From Granulicatella sp963521405 (GTDB taxonomy: Bacteria; Bacillota; Bacilli; Lactobacillales; Aerococcaceae): 64,000 nt of DNA. The DNA lies in assembly GCA_963521405.1 (NCBI GenBank), contig CAUQUY010000001.1:62001-126000 (forward strand). The letters are read 5' to 3'. The translations under genes were made by a program, and so were the position numbers. Shown piece after piece: positions 40,527-49,351 of the stretch. The stretch's first letter is position 1. Each line of letters begins with the position of its first letter. The notes under the pieces were generated by a model. It saw only the letters and a list, made by a program, of their open reading frames with translations, was not told the origin of the DNA and ran no database searches.

Positions 40527-41549
40527 TTAATTCTTTTCCGGATTTCGAATAAATTCCCAAATCTTAGACACGTCGTCTAAACTCCTTGACACTTTTGTAT
40601 TGACATCCACTGTCCCTTCTGCGTCATAAACATTGTGCACTCCGTACAGAACAATTTCATTTTTTGTATTTACATATACTAATTTTAGATTGATAACCCT
40701 GTCTTCTTTCGAGTCTCCTGGATAATTAACGAACAGCACCTGTTTGATATCTTTAGGATAATGATTATAGAGCTGCTCTATCTTCGAATCATCCTTATCA
40801 AACTTTACTCCGGTCCCTGCATAATACGAGATCGTATTATTCTCAAGAAGCACGGTATTTGCTATATCTTTTTGCAAATTGATTTGTAGCTTTGGAGCCA
40901 TCTTAACGATACCCTTAGTATTCCAAAGATATACAACATCCTGTTTATCAATAAAATAGCTACCTTGAATATCTTTCACATTATCCATTATCTTTGTAAA
41001 TTCCCCGTCATACTGCTTAAAATAAACAGTTCCGTCCTTCGTTAACGCAAAAAATCTCCAAGCTGAATCTCCCATCGATGATACTTTGACGACATCTTTA
41101 ACATCTTCAATTTTCGTTAATTCTTTGAAATCTTTGTCGAATCCATTATATGGTTTTATCCCATAAGCATACAAGTAACCATCCTTATCAACTGCTAAGA
41201 GTCCCATTTGAGTTCCGGATGCCATAACGATATTGCTACCGATTTTTTTCGGTTCGCCACCTTCTCCGATATACAAATCGTTATTATTATCAATCCAAAC
41301 TTCTGAAGATACTACTTGTTTCACATTTTCAATATATTTCGTTAGAGATTCGGTAAATTTATCGTAATTCTCCATTTGAACGCCTCTACCAATATAATAG
41401 ACGTTCCCTTTATTAGACAGTACCTTTATTCCCTGGGATGTTAAATCATACTGTGCGACTTCTTCTGCTCCAAGGTTTCCACATGCAGCAAAAATAACTA
41501 CACACACCAACACTAGAAGCATCCCTAATAATCTTTTTGTTTTTTTCAT
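40527..41549 (-). CDS. Lipoprotein with RCC1-like beta-propeller repeats
   Basis: The 340-residue protein has lipobox VIFAACGN (Cys about residue 23). Its repeating units of about 50 residues each contain a V-KQVV / V-DVVKV segment followed by a 'DKDGYLYAYG' or 'TKDGTVYF' strand pair, reminiscent of RCC1 blades. It would be anchored on the outer face of the membrane. Function unknown. I chose the second ATG (41549), which has AGAAG about 8 bases upstream; the first is at 41555. A neighbouring DUF2971 gene follows on the same strand with a 33-bp gap, so they may form a unit. Confidence 0.7.
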   Translation of the reverse strand: MKKTKRLLGMLLVLVCVVIFAACGNLGAEEVAQYDLTSQGIKVLSNKGNVYYIGRGVQMENYDKFTESLTKYIENVKQVVSSEVWIDNNNDLYIGEGGEPKKIGSNIVMASGTQMGLLAVDKDGYLYAYGIKPYNGFDKDFKELTKIEDVKDVVKVSSMGDSAWRFFALTKDGTVYFKQYDGEFTKIMDNVKDIQGSYFIDKQDVVYLWNTKGIVKMAPKLQINLQKDIANTVLLENNTISYYAGTGVKFDKDDSKIEQLYNHYPKDIKQVLFVNYPGDSKEDRVINLKLVYVNTKNEIVLYGVHNVYDAEGTVDVNTKVSRSLDDVSKIWEFIRNPEKN

Positions 41550-41588
41550 TGTCATACTTCTTTTTGATAATTTTCAAATGACGATTAC

Positions 41589-42626
41589 TTATTTTAGTTG
41601 ATAATTCAATATATCTTTTTCTAATTTTTGGATAGGGTACTGCGCCTTCAACTTTATTTTTTGATTGTTACATCCAGCGTAGCCTTGCACGACATCCACT
41701 TGTGGAATGACCACCCAATCTCCAAGAACTTCTTGCGCGCCTTCTGTGTTTTCATCCAAAATGCACACGAAACGGTATTCTCTTTCGTGTTGCCACTCTT
41801 TGAATTTTGCAAAGGTCGCCTTAATATAGAAATTCAGATTCGAATACGAGAATTGATTGCTATTGCTTCTCGTGTTCGGACGTTTATCAATATATTCCAC
41901 CGGGCCGTATACACAAAGGCCATCTACCTTCAAGGAATGGATTTTATCCAAAAGACTCGTATACGAATACTCCAGCGCATAACCCGCGTGGCTATTGGCG
42001 TAATAAGACCACATTAAAATATTATCTGCGGCGTGCGTAAAGCAAAACACACGGAAGAAATCCATCATCGAATGGCCGTCCGCGTAGTAGCAATTACAGT
42101 CAAACGGGTCGTTGAAATGCTTCGGATGACTAAACGACACATTCCCTTCCACCACCTGATACGGATTCTTCTCAATCGTTTCCTTGGCATAGTACTTCAC
42201 AAAAACTTGTCGTTCTTCTCGAATCGCTGCTTCTGCCTTTTTAAAATACGTCTCAACGTCTTCTTTAAATACCCCTTGAAACTGTTCGACTAACTGATCT
42301 GGTGCTAAAAATCCAAGTCTGATATTCTTCGCGAGCTGGTCATTGAACTCTTTATCCGCCTTTTCTACGTCAAACCCTTGCGGAATCTTCGTATTCGCAT
42401 TTTGAATATACACAATCTTTTTACACTCTAGGTCAGCCGGTTCTTTCGTCGGTTGTTTAAACAGCGACACAAACACTTTCTCTTTTGTTTTGCGGTTGGC
42501 TACTAAAAAACAATTACTATCTAAGAAGGATTCCACCAAGCGGTACTCTTTATGCGTTTGTAAAAATGTCGCCTTAGCAATCAAATAACGATACAGCTCG
42601 ATGTCCTCTTTTAAAATGATTTTCAA
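41589..42626 (-). CDS. DUF2971 domain protein
   Basis: The 345-residue protein has a C-terminal half (about residues 165-320) containing FSHPKHFNDPFDCNCYY, RVFCFTHAADNILMWSYYANSHAGYALEYS and ATFAKFKEWQHEREYRFVCILDEN, the characteristic blocks of DUF2971. Some DUF2971 genes sit in defence or abortive-infection neighbourhoods; the biochemical role is not known. The N-terminal 150 residues are charged and match nothing I know. There is no ATG near the ribosome site AGGAGG; TTG at 42626 (8 bases away) is the most plausible start, with TTG 42629 and GTG 42635 as alternatives. Confidence 0.7.
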   Translation of the reverse strand: MKIILKEDIELYRYLIAKATFLQTHKEYRLVESFLDSNCFLVANRKTKEKVFVSLFKQPTKEPADLECKKIVYIQNANTKIPQGFDVEKADKEFNDQLAKNIRLGFLAPDQLVEQFQGVFKEDVETYFKKAEAAIREERQVFVKYYAKETIEKNPYQVVEGNVSFSHPKHFNDPFDCNCYYADGHSMMDFFRVFCFTHAADNILMWSYYANSHAGYALEYSYTSLLDKIHSLKVDGLCVYGPVEYIDKRPNTRSNSNQFSYSNLNFYIKATFAKFKEWQHEREYRFVCILDENTEGAQEVLGDWVVIPQVDVVQGYAGCNNQKIKLKAQYPIQKLEKDILNYQLK

Positions 42627-42761
42627 CAACCCCACCTCCTCACTGAAAGTATATCATTTCTTTCTATCGGTTTAAACATTCTCATAAACTATGCACAAAA
42701 CTCCCCAAAGTCCCGAGCACCTTTCCCTTCACGAAAAGAAGACTCATTTTTATAAACATGC

Positions 42762-42783
42762 AAAAGAGGCACTCCTCTTTTTA
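42762..42783 (+). terminator. Short terminator-like hairpin with no plus-strand gene
   Basis: The stem AAAGAGG / CCTCTTT is followed by TTAG. It lies 20 bp before structured element B; no plus-strand gene is seen upstream. Confidence 0.4.
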
Positions 42784-42801
42784 GTATGCTCATAAAAAAT
42801 G

Positions 42802-42987
42802 GTCTATCTGGAAGATTCCCGGATTCCATAATAGTCGTATTGGGGAAGTGCAACCAATGTGAATTACTGACTCTGGAAATTCATTTCCTAGAGGCAGTTT
42901 GAAGCTTGGTAGGATTGGAGACCTTGGCTCAATCCGGTGCCCCATTATGACTATTATGAAGACATCCGAGGAATCTGAAAGATAGAC
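42802..42987 (+). repeat. Structured repeat element, copy B (full)
   Basis: The outer arms GTCTATCT / AGATAGAC and AGATTCCCGGAT / ATCCGAGGAATCT, plus the AATAGTCGTATTGGGG / CCCCATTATGACTATT stem, enclose the same conserved interior as copy A. The single strands AACCAATGTGAATTAC and GTTTGAAGCTTGGTAGGA are identical to A, but the hairpin sequence differs (TGACTCTGGAAA / TTTCCTAGAGGCA; ATTGGAGACC.. / GGCTCAAT). It lies between the DUF2971 gene and the CNNM gene, both minus strand. No gene is seen in 42640-43020. Confidence 0.88.
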
Positions 42988-43025
42988 GCAAGTCTACTTT
43001 TATTATTTTTAGCACTTTCAGCACA

Positions 43026-43055
43026 CAAAAAAAGGAGGGGTTGCCCCCTCCTTTG
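43026..43055 (-). terminator. Intrinsic terminator after the CNNM/CBS protein gene
   Basis: The minus-strand stem AAAGGAGGGGGC / CCCCTCCTTT is followed by TTTTTT. Confidence 0.88.
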
Positions 43056-43056
43056 A

Positions 43057-44430
43057 TTAGTCATTATCTTCATAGGTTTCGTCTGTTTCGCCTTCTTCAG
43101 CACGAATCTGCTCGAGTTCTTCCTCAGAAAGTTTTATGACATGGATCTTACGAATACGATCATTCTCGGTTTCTGTCGGTTGTAACAGATACCCTTCGAA
43201 TCTCACTTTCACTACCTCATCATCATCTGGGAAGTAGCCAAGCTTCTCGATAATTGCACCCGCCATTGTGTCCACTTCATCAGACTCTAATGACGTTTGA
43301 TAAATTTGATTGAATCGGTCGAGCGACATTCCGGCATCAATCACCGAATTGTTTTCGTCGATCTCTACGACTTCTTTTTCTTCTTCGTCGTACTCGTCTT
43401 CGATATCTCCGACGATTTCTTCAATCAAGTCTTCTAATGTAACAATCCCTTCAACCCCGCCGTATTCATCTTTCAATACCGCTAAGTGTTGACGAGTTTT
43501 TCTAAATTCTACTAATAAATCATCCACGAAAATCGTTGATGGTACGAATACTGGCTCATGCGCTAGGGCACGTAAGTCAATATTGTCGAATCCTTGCTCT
43601 TTTGCAGCACGGAAAACATCTTTTACGTGAATTACTCCGATTACTTTATCCTTATCTTCTTCGTAAAGAGGAAGACGAGAATAAGAACAGTTCAAGATGG
43701 TCTCTAAGTTCTCTGCTAAATCGTCATCCACGTCGAGCATTAATGTATCTGTACGTGGAACCATCACTTCACGTGCTAGTTTTGTATCTAGAGAAAGCAC
43801 CCCTTGCATCATCGCAAACTCGGAAATATCAATCGCTCCGTCGTTACGACTGTTAGCAAGTAAAGACTTCATCTCGCTTCGTGTTAATTTTTCTTCTACT
43901 CGTGTAAATTCAATCGGTGTAATTCGTTTTAATAACCCTGTTGAGAACGTCAAAATCCATACGAATGGTTTTGAGATCTTTTTGACAAACAAAATAATTC
44001 CTGCAGTATTTAATGCAATCGGTTCTGCCACTTGCAACGCCACTTGTTTTGGATATAATTCCCCGAAAACTAAAGTGAGGTATGATAGAACGACCGTCAC
44101 AATAATTAATGCTAATGTTTCAGCTCCAGGAATGTTGCCTAATAATGGTTGAATTCGTGAAGAGAAACTTGTTGCGGCAGACGCACTCGAGAAGAATCCT
44201 GCGAATGTAATCGCTACTTGAATCGTTGCGAGAAACTCATCCGAATTCTCTAACAAGCGCATTACCTTAATCGCTTTTCTATCTCCTTCTTGCGCTCTTT
44301 GTGCCATTTTCCCTTGGTTGATAGACACGAACGCAATCTCCGCTGCGGCAAAAAATGCATTTAATGCAGTTAATAATACAATGATTAAGATCTGGACTCC
44401 CAGCGAACTCCCATCTGAATCAGCTGTCAT
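43057..44430 (-). CDS. CNNM/HlyC-CorC family membrane protein with CBS domains
   Basis: The 457-residue protein has an N-terminal DUF21 membrane domain (residues about 10-200, four helices, ITFAGFFSSASAATSFSS). Paired CBS domains follow (about 215-335: VMVPRTDTLMLDVDDD ... GVEGIVTLEDLIEEIVGDIEDEYDEE), and then a CorC/HlyC C-terminal domain (350-430). Proteins of this family are thought to export magnesium or sodium, and the older name hemolysin is misleading. Ribosome site AAAAGGGGTTAACAAAATT; followed by a strong terminator. Confidence 0.92.
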   Translation of the reverse strand: MTADSDGSSLGVQILIIVLLTALNAFFAAAEIAFVSINQGKMAQRAQEGDRKAIKVMRLLENSDEFLATIQVAITFAGFFSSASAATSFSSRIQPLLGNIPGAETLALIIVTVVLSYLTLVFGELYPKQVALQVAEPIALNTAGIILFVKKISKPFVWILTFSTGLLKRITPIEFTRVEEKLTRSEMKSLLANSRNDGAIDISEFAMMQGVLSLDTKLAREVMVPRTDTLMLDVDDDLAENLETILNCSYSRLPLYEEDKDKVIGVIHVKDVFRAAKEQGFDNIDLRALAHEPVFVPSTIFVDDLLVEFRKTRQHLAVLKDEYGGVEGIVTLEDLIEEIVGDIEDEYDEEEKEVVEIDENNSVIDAGMSLDRFNQIYQTSLESDEVDTMAGAIIEKLGYFPDDDEVVKVRFEGYLLQPTETENDRIRKIHVIKLSEEELEQIRAEEGETDETYEDND

Positions 44431-44680
44431 AATTTTGTTAACCCCTTTTAACTATAGATTTTACCTATTCTATGAATGGTATAGAGATATCATATCAGTT
44501 TTTTTTGAAAAATCAAGATTTTCCCCTGTTTTGTAATGGTTCTTTAATGTTTAAAGCCCTTTCTAATGCATTTTCCAGAAAGATTCTTTTCGTTTTCTAA
44601 TCATTTCCTAACTTTTCTAGTTACAATTTCGCCAAAAAGTGGTACTATTGTAGTGAAACCAATCTCAAGGAGGAATGAGT

Positions 44681-45319
44681 ATGTTATTAAAATCTCTTGT
44701 AGTTCCAAAAAAGAGTCTAACGGTCGTTAAAGAATCATGCACGTTAGAAGAAGCGATTAAGATTTTAGAAGAATCAGGATACCGTTGTGTGCCTGTATTA
44801 GATGAAACGGAAACGTTCTTTAGAGGAAACATTTATAAAATGCATATCTATCGCCACAAAGCAAACGGTGGAGATATGAGTCTTCCAGTAACTCATTTAA
44901 TTAAAAACTCGACTAAATTCATCAGCGTGGATAGCTCTTTCTTCAAAGTGTTCTTCACGATTAAAGAATTACCTTACATTGCCGTATTAGATAAACAACA
45001 ACGTTTCTACGGAATTTTAACGCACAACAGTTTATTGTCAATGTTACAAGAATCTTGGAATGTGAAGAGTGGATCTTATGTTTTAACCATTATTTCTGGT
45101 GGTGAAAAAGGCGCCCTTGCGAATATCTCTAAAGTAATCAACAAGTACGCTTCTATCGCCAACGTAATGACCATCGATACCCAACAAGATAAAAGCTTAC
45201 GCCGTATCTTGGTGACATTGCCAGCAGGCGTGTCAAAAGATACTTTACACCAAATCGTCGACAGCCTTGAAAAGAAAGACTACTCTGTTGCGGAAGTGGA
45301 AGATTTACAAAACACATAG
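44681..45319 (+). CDS. CBS-ACT domain protein, CbpB/DarB-like (cyclic-di-AMP sensor)
   Basis: The 212-residue protein has two CBS motifs (about residues 8-130: VVKESCTLEEAIKILEESGYRCVPVLDE, FYGILTHNSLLSM) and a C-terminal ACT-like domain (about 140-205). CBS proteins of this size in Firmicutes include CbpB, which binds cyclic-di-AMP and controls (p)ppGpp synthesis; the additional ACT domain fits that group. I chose the ATG at 44681, with GGAGGAATGAG upstream; an ATG at 44675 overlaps it. Its stop codon TAG (45317-45319) is also the first bases of a family 2 repeat. Confidence 0.8.
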   Translation: MLLKSLVVPKKSLTVVKESCTLEEAIKILEESGYRCVPVLDETETFFRGNIYKMHIYRHKANGGDMSLPVTHLIKNSTKFISVDSSFFKVFFTIKELPYIAVLDKQQRFYGILTHNSLLSMLQESWNVKSGSYVLTIISGGEKGALANISKVINKYASIANVMTIDTQQDKSLRRILVTLPAGVSKDTLHQIVDSLEKKDYSVAEVEDLQNT

Positions 45320-45546
45320 GATACGAGACCGAGCGCTCAGAAATGGAACGTTGGACCGGAACGCCGGAAGGAACGTGAAACGTTCTGCGGACGTTTCGGG
45401 AAACGCACGCCATTTCTGCGAGGTCGAGTTCAACTTCATAGGCAGAAAGACCGTGCGGACAAAGCAAGAAAGGCTTGAGTCTCTGCTTTTGCGAACTCAA
45501 CTACTAGGATACGAGACCGAACTCAACTTCACAGGCAGAAAGACAG
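45317..45546 (+). repeat. Mosaic hairpin repeat (family 2), several units behind the CbpB-like gene
   Basis: The element begins TAGGATACGAGACCGAGCGC (TAG is the stop codon) and forms GACC..CTCAGAAATGG / CCATTTCTGCGAGGTC, with GAACGTGAAACGTTC and GGACGTTTCGGGAAACG inside. A second unit TAGGCAGAAAGACCGTGCGG follows, ending CTCTGCTTTTGCGAACTCAAC. A minimal third unit, TAGGATACGAGACCGAACTC, ends AACTTCACAGGCAGAAAGAC. It shows what an empty unit with no cargo looks like. Confidence 0.85.
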
Positions 45547-45554
45547 AACACAAA

Positions 45555-45597
45555 AAACCAGCACACCAGCCTTCAGCTAGTGTGCTGTTCTTTTTTC
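45555..45597. terminator. Terminator between the CbpB-like gene and the DUF7916-like gene
   Basis: The stem CAGCACACCAGC / AGCTAGTGTGCTG is followed by TTCTTTTTTC on the plus strand. Confidence 0.8.
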
Positions 45598-45601
45598 TTT
45601 C

Positions 45602-46498
45602 TTATCGAACCACTGAACGTGCCATACGAGCTACTGTATGACGAATTCCTCGAATCGCAACTGACAATGCGTAAATATTTTCCACTGTCGCTAAACCGCC
45701 GTATCCCGCGTCCCCGATATGTTGAATATCCACACCAGCCACTTTATTACGGATAGCAATTTGTTCGATGACTTCTCTTGAAGAACCTTCTTGGCTTGTT
45801 CCGATTGCAGAAAGCACGAGTGCATCGTTGGCATGCGCCACTTTCACAATTTCCACCAATTCTGCGTCTGTAAACCCTGGCACCGTTCCAACCGCTGGAA
45901 CAAGAATCACATCGGCCCCTGCTTTAATGAAACGTTTCGCGATATCCACGTTCATCACAGGTTCCTTCGAGCCTGCTCCGTGCATCTTCCCAGCGATCAC
46001 AAGCCCTGAATAGTGTTGTTTCACCATGGCGAGTGACGCTTCAATCGTTTCATTCGTTACCCCTGTCCCTGGATTTCCGGTTAAGCAGATGAAATCAAGA
46101 CCGAGTTCTTCCGCACGTTTCACGGTTTCCACCGTACATTGACGCCCTGGTGAGATTTCGATACGTGTTTCTAGCATTTCTGCATTCATGTCCACTGGCT
46201 CCAAGTTCGCCCCGATTGGCAACCCACTCAGTTCTTTCGCACGTTGGACTGGGTTTTCACTTTCTTCAGTACCGTAAATCAGTGGATCAATACAGTCAAA
46301 TCCGTTCAAGAGCACCATGTCTCCGCCGAACGCCTTTGCGATTTCTGCGTTAGATAATTCATACAGAAACGTTGGTCGTGAGCATCCCGTTTCACAGCAC
46401 ACCGTTCTTCCTTCTGCGGCTTCAATCGCCTTTTTCAATTCTTTTCCGGTCATTTTTCTGAAATCACTGGCCGCACAATTTAACAATCGTTTACTCAT
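45602..46498 (-). CDS. TIM-barrel protein of unknown function (DUF7916-like), last gene of the PTS operon
   Basis: The 298-residue protein opens MSKRLLNCAASDFRKMTGKEL and has repeated beta/alpha units with GDMVLLNGFD, LDFICLTGNPGTGVTN, GLVIAGKMHGAG and KAGADVILVPAVGTVPGF. It looks like a TIM barrel. Homologues commonly sit in PTS operons annotated as haloacid dehalogenase-like or DUF7916, without a known reaction. The start overlaps the cutC stop by 4 bp (ATGA), ribosome site GGAGGAAACGAA. Function unknown; being translationally coupled, it should serve the same pathway. Confidence 0.7.
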   Translation of the reverse strand: MSKRLLNCAASDFRKMTGKELKKAIEAAEGRTVCCETGCSRPTFLYELSNAEIAKAFGGDMVLLNGFDCIDPLIYGTEESENPVQRAKELSGLPIGANLEPVDMNAEMLETRIEISPGRQCTVETVKRAEELGLDFICLTGNPGTGVTNETIEASLAMVKQHYSGLVIAGKMHGAGSKEPVMNVDIAKRFIKAGADVILVPAVGTVPGFTDAELVEIVKVAHANDALVLSAIGTSQEGSSREVIEQIAIRNKVAGVDIQHIGDAGYGGLATVENIYALSVAIRGIRHTVARMARSVVR

Positions 46499-47244
46499 TT
46501 CGTTTCCTCCTGTCCACGAACAAGCGCCACTACTTCTTTCAACAACGCTTCATCCGTCTGTTCGTAATCTCCATTTTCATGATAGGCATAGCTGAGCCCC
46601 TCGCCTGCAGTCGTCGGATCCGTCTCCCACGTCTTAAACGTTCCATGGATTTGCGAAATCCCCGTCTCCTGCATTAAGTGCTGCACATTTTCTTTGGTAA
46701 CACCGCCGCCACAAAGCAGTTTAATCTGACTTCCGTAGCGAGCCTGCAAGTCTTTTAAGAGCGGAATTCCTTTTTCAATGTGCGCCTGTTGTCCCCCTGT
46801 TAAAATGCGCGTGCATCCAAGTTTGATTAAGCCCTCGATGGCACTCTCCACATCCGGCACAAGGTCAAACGCCTTATGGAACACACTCTCGGCATGATAT
46901 TTCTGACACAACTCAATCATCTGCTTCGTACGGTTCCAGTCAATCGTCCGGTCTTCTAATAAAAATCCAAACGCTAACCCTTTCGCACCCGCTTCTAATA
47001 AAAGTTTTGCATCGATGAGCATGCTCTCGAATTCTTCCTTCGTGTAACAAAATCCTGCGCCACGAGGACGAACCATGCACACAATCGGAAGGCTCACTCC
47101 AGAATCGAGCACTTTTTGCAAGATGCCGATACTTGGCGTTAATCCTCCTAAGAAAAGCGCGCTATTCAATTCAATGCGGTCAGCACCAGCACGCTCTGCA
47201 ATCTGGCAGTCTGCGATGCTTCCAGCACATACTTCTACTGTCAT
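46495..47244 (-). CDS. cutC: CutC family TIM-barrel protein
   Basis: The 249-residue protein matches the CutC start: MTVEVCAGSIADCQIAERAGADRIELNSALFLGGLTPSIGIL, and has IHGTFKTW near the end. CutC was named for copper homeostasis in E. coli, but its real reaction is unclear. It is co-transcribed here with peptidase and asparaginase genes and not with copABZ, so a role in copper is doubtful. It overlaps the M20 gene by 4 bp and the following DUF7916-like gene by 4 bp. Confidence 0.9.
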   Translation of the reverse strand: MTVEVCAGSIADCQIAERAGADRIELNSALFLGGLTPSIGILQKVLDSGVSLPIVCMVRPRGAGFCYTKEEFESMLIDAKLLLEAGAKGLAFGFLLEDRTIDWNRTKQMIELCQKYHAESVFHKAFDLVPDVESAIEGLIKLGCTRILTGGQQAHIEKGIPLLKDLQARYGSQIKLLCGGGVTKENVQHLMQETGISQIHGTFKTWETDPTTAGEGLSYAYHENGDYEQTDEALLKEVVALVRGQEETK

Positions 47245-48377
47245 AACGTCCCTTCTTTCATGCGCGACAATGCGAGTAGCGCTAATCCGTAAATAATCGT
47301 ATCTGTTTCTAAGTCTTTAATCCCAATCCATTCGTTTGGCAAATGCGCAATATCTCTTTGCCCTGGGAAACTTGGCCCATACGCAATGATATTTGGAATG
47401 ATTTTGGCATAGGTTCCACCCGTTGTCGTCACTGGAACGCTATCGCTCTGCGTGATATCCGTGTACACCTTTTGCAAGGCTTGCACGTAGGCGGAATCCT
47501 TGTCATAGAGCACTGGGTCCCAATGCGAAATCACGTCTAGCACGCCACCTTCTGGTACATGCATATTGATTTTCTCAACCAACTCGTCTTTTGTGCAACT
47601 TGCTGGATAGCACATCGTCCATTCAACATAATGACGACCGTCTTCGAGTCCAAACGTTTCGCCGCGCAGTTGCATCATCCCGAAGTCACTATCTTCATAG
47701 GCGATGCCCAATTCTTCCCCGCGATGATTTGTATGGAGAAGTTTTTCGTTGGCAAATGTATACAATCCGGACACTTTATCAAATGGTACAGACAATCTTA
47801 CTCTGAGACGACCGCGTTCTCCGTAGACGACTGGCCATTTACAGTCTGGCGTCCATCCAAATGTTGGTGGCACTTCTTTTGTTAAATAGTGCTTCACGCA
47901 TCCAAATCCTGTCTCTTCATTCGTCCCAAAAACAATCCGCACCGGTCGATCAAAGGTCACACCTCTTTCCTTCAACACGTATAGCGCATAAAGGTTCGAT
48001 AGAATTGGCCCTTTGTTATCCAATGTCCCGCGTCCGTAGAGTCTTCCGTCACGAACGGTAAGGGCTAACGCTGGAGAAATCCATCCTTCTCCAAGCGGCA
48101 TCACATCCACGTGACCAAAGATGCCATAGTACGCGCCATCTGGTCGGTCTTCTCCGTACTGCGCGTATCCAATCTTGTTATCGATATTCTTCGTTTGAAA
48201 TCCAAGTTCACTGGCAATCGCAAGCACTTCGTCGAGCGCTTGTCTAGGTCCCTTTCCGAACGGAGCGCCTTCTTCTGCTTCTCCTCGAATACTTGGGATA
48301 GCGACCATCCGTCTAAGCCCTTCAAACAGTGCGGGTTGAATACCTCTCAACTCCACAATCCATTCTTCTTGATTCAT
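47241..48377 (-). CDS. M20 family dipeptidase (Sapep-like)
   Basis: The 378-residue protein has the metallopeptidase motifs GIFGHVDVMPLGEGW (His and Asp zinc or manganese ligands, about residues 85-95), GRGTLDNKGP (Asp), and GTNEETGFG (catalytic and ligand Glu). It matches the PepV/Sapep group of cytoplasmic dipeptidases. In this operon it could act on a dipeptide or amino-acid conjugate released by the neighbouring asparaginase-type enzyme. The start is coupled to the previous gene by a 4-bp overlap. Confidence 0.88.
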   Translation of the reverse strand: MNQEEWIVELRGIQPALFEGLRRMVAIPSIRGEAEEGAPFGKGPRQALDEVLAIASELGFQTKNIDNKIGYAQYGEDRPDGAYYGIFGHVDVMPLGEGWISPALALTVRDGRLYGRGTLDNKGPILSNLYALYVLKERGVTFDRPVRIVFGTNEETGFGCVKHYLTKEVPPTFGWTPDCKWPVVYGERGRLRVRLSVPFDKVSGLYTFANEKLLHTNHRGEELGIAYEDSDFGMMQLRGETFGLEDGRHYVEWTMCYPASCTKDELVEKINMHVPEGGVLDVISHWDPVLYDKDSAYVQALQKVYTDITQSDSVPVTTTGGTYAKIIPNIIAYGPSFPGQRDIAHLPNEWIGIKDLETDTIIYGLALLALSRMKEGTL

Positions 48378-49336
48378 TCTTTGACCTCCAACGGCTTCAT
48401 GCGCTCTTCTAAATACGCTTCAAGCCATTCCTTTGTCGCTAATTCATGTCTCATCGTGCCATCACTTTGCGGATGCACACGGAATACCGTTGGCGCTAGC
48501 GTACTTGTAGCAACGACAAATGAGAAGTTCTCGATATTAGAAGCTGCCCCAAAGTCTCCTTTGGCATTTATGGCCACTACAGAAATATCGCCTGCTTCAC
48601 CACGCGTTCTCTTCAATCGTTCTGCAAGCTCACTCACGGCTTTCTCACACGCCTTTTGTGGACTGAGGCCTTCTTTCATCAGACGAACGATTTCATATGA
48701 AATTACGCCCTTCATCAAATCCTCGCCTAGACCTGTTGCTGTGGCGCCACCAATCGTGCTATCGACATATAATCCAGAACCGATAAATGGAGAGTCCCCG
48801 ACACGCCCTGGTTTCTTCATAAAGAGTCCACTCGTTGAGGTCCCTGCGACCATATCTCCAGATGCGTCCAATCCCACCATACCGACCGTATCATGTCCGG
48901 CATACGGTGTGAGCCGTTCGCGTTCAATGTCTTTTAATCGGTTATGGAAATGAATCTTCGCACGGTCCGTGAGCATGTCTTTTTCTTCGAAATGATGAGC
49001 CTTCGCAAAGGCTGCTGCCCCTTCTCCGACCAGCACATTATTCACCTTATAAGCGCTTAAGACACGCGCCACCGAGATTGGATTAGCGAACTGTTTCAAC
49101 GCGCAAACCGCTCCGAAATCAAACGTCGATCCATCTAAATAAGCGGCATCTAGCTCCACTTCCATCTCTTTGTTTGGAAGTCCGCCATATCCAACAGATT
49201 TAAAGTAAGGGAAGTCCTCCACTTCTTTAATCGAGCCATAAATGGCATCTCCTGCAGTTCCGCCCGCTTCTAAATTCGGGGTCACCTTCTGGATTCCTTC
49301 GAGCGCCATTCGCCATGTCGCAATCATACCCCACAT
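48374..49336 (-). CDS. N4-(beta-N-acetylglucosaminyl)-L-asparaginase family (Ntn hydrolase)
   Basis: The 320-residue protein matches the glycosylasparaginase branch of the isoaspartyl peptidase/asparaginase type 2 family. The self-cleavage and nucleophile site is GHDTVGMVGLD, with Thr150. Downstream substrate-pocket segments are GTSTSGLFMKKPGRVGDSPFIGSGLYVD and GGATATGLGEDLMKG. Classical members cleave the GlcNAc-Asn bond in glycoprotein remnants. No signal peptide, so it acts on an imported substrate. It lies in an operon with a beta-glucoside/chitobiose-type PTS, consistent with salvage of Asn-linked sugar. Confidence 0.85.
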   Translation of the reverse strand: MWGMIATWRMALEGIQKVTPNLEAGGTAGDAIYGSIKEVEDFPYFKSVGYGGLPNKEMEVELDAAYLDGSTFDFGAVCALKQFANPISVARVLSAYKVNNVLVGEGAAAFAKAHHFEEKDMLTDRAKIHFHNRLKDIERERLTPYAGHDTVGMVGLDASGDMVAGTSTSGLFMKKPGRVGDSPFIGSGLYVDSTIGGATATGLGEDLMKGVISYEIVRLMKEGLSPQKACEKAVSELAERLKRTRGEAGDISVVAINAKGDFGAASNIENFSFVVATSTLAPTVFRVHPQSDGTMRHELATKEWLEAYLEERMKPLEVKE

Positions 49337-49351
49337 TCTCTGTCACCTCTT

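Noticed and set aside
45267..45641. A 124-codon frame across the family 2 repeat, and similar frames at 28487-28897, 32858-33136, 35397-35615 and 36697-36882
   Set aside because: These are produced by translating the hairpin repeats; the peptides share ERNVKR-like segments because the repeat does. No ribosome sites.
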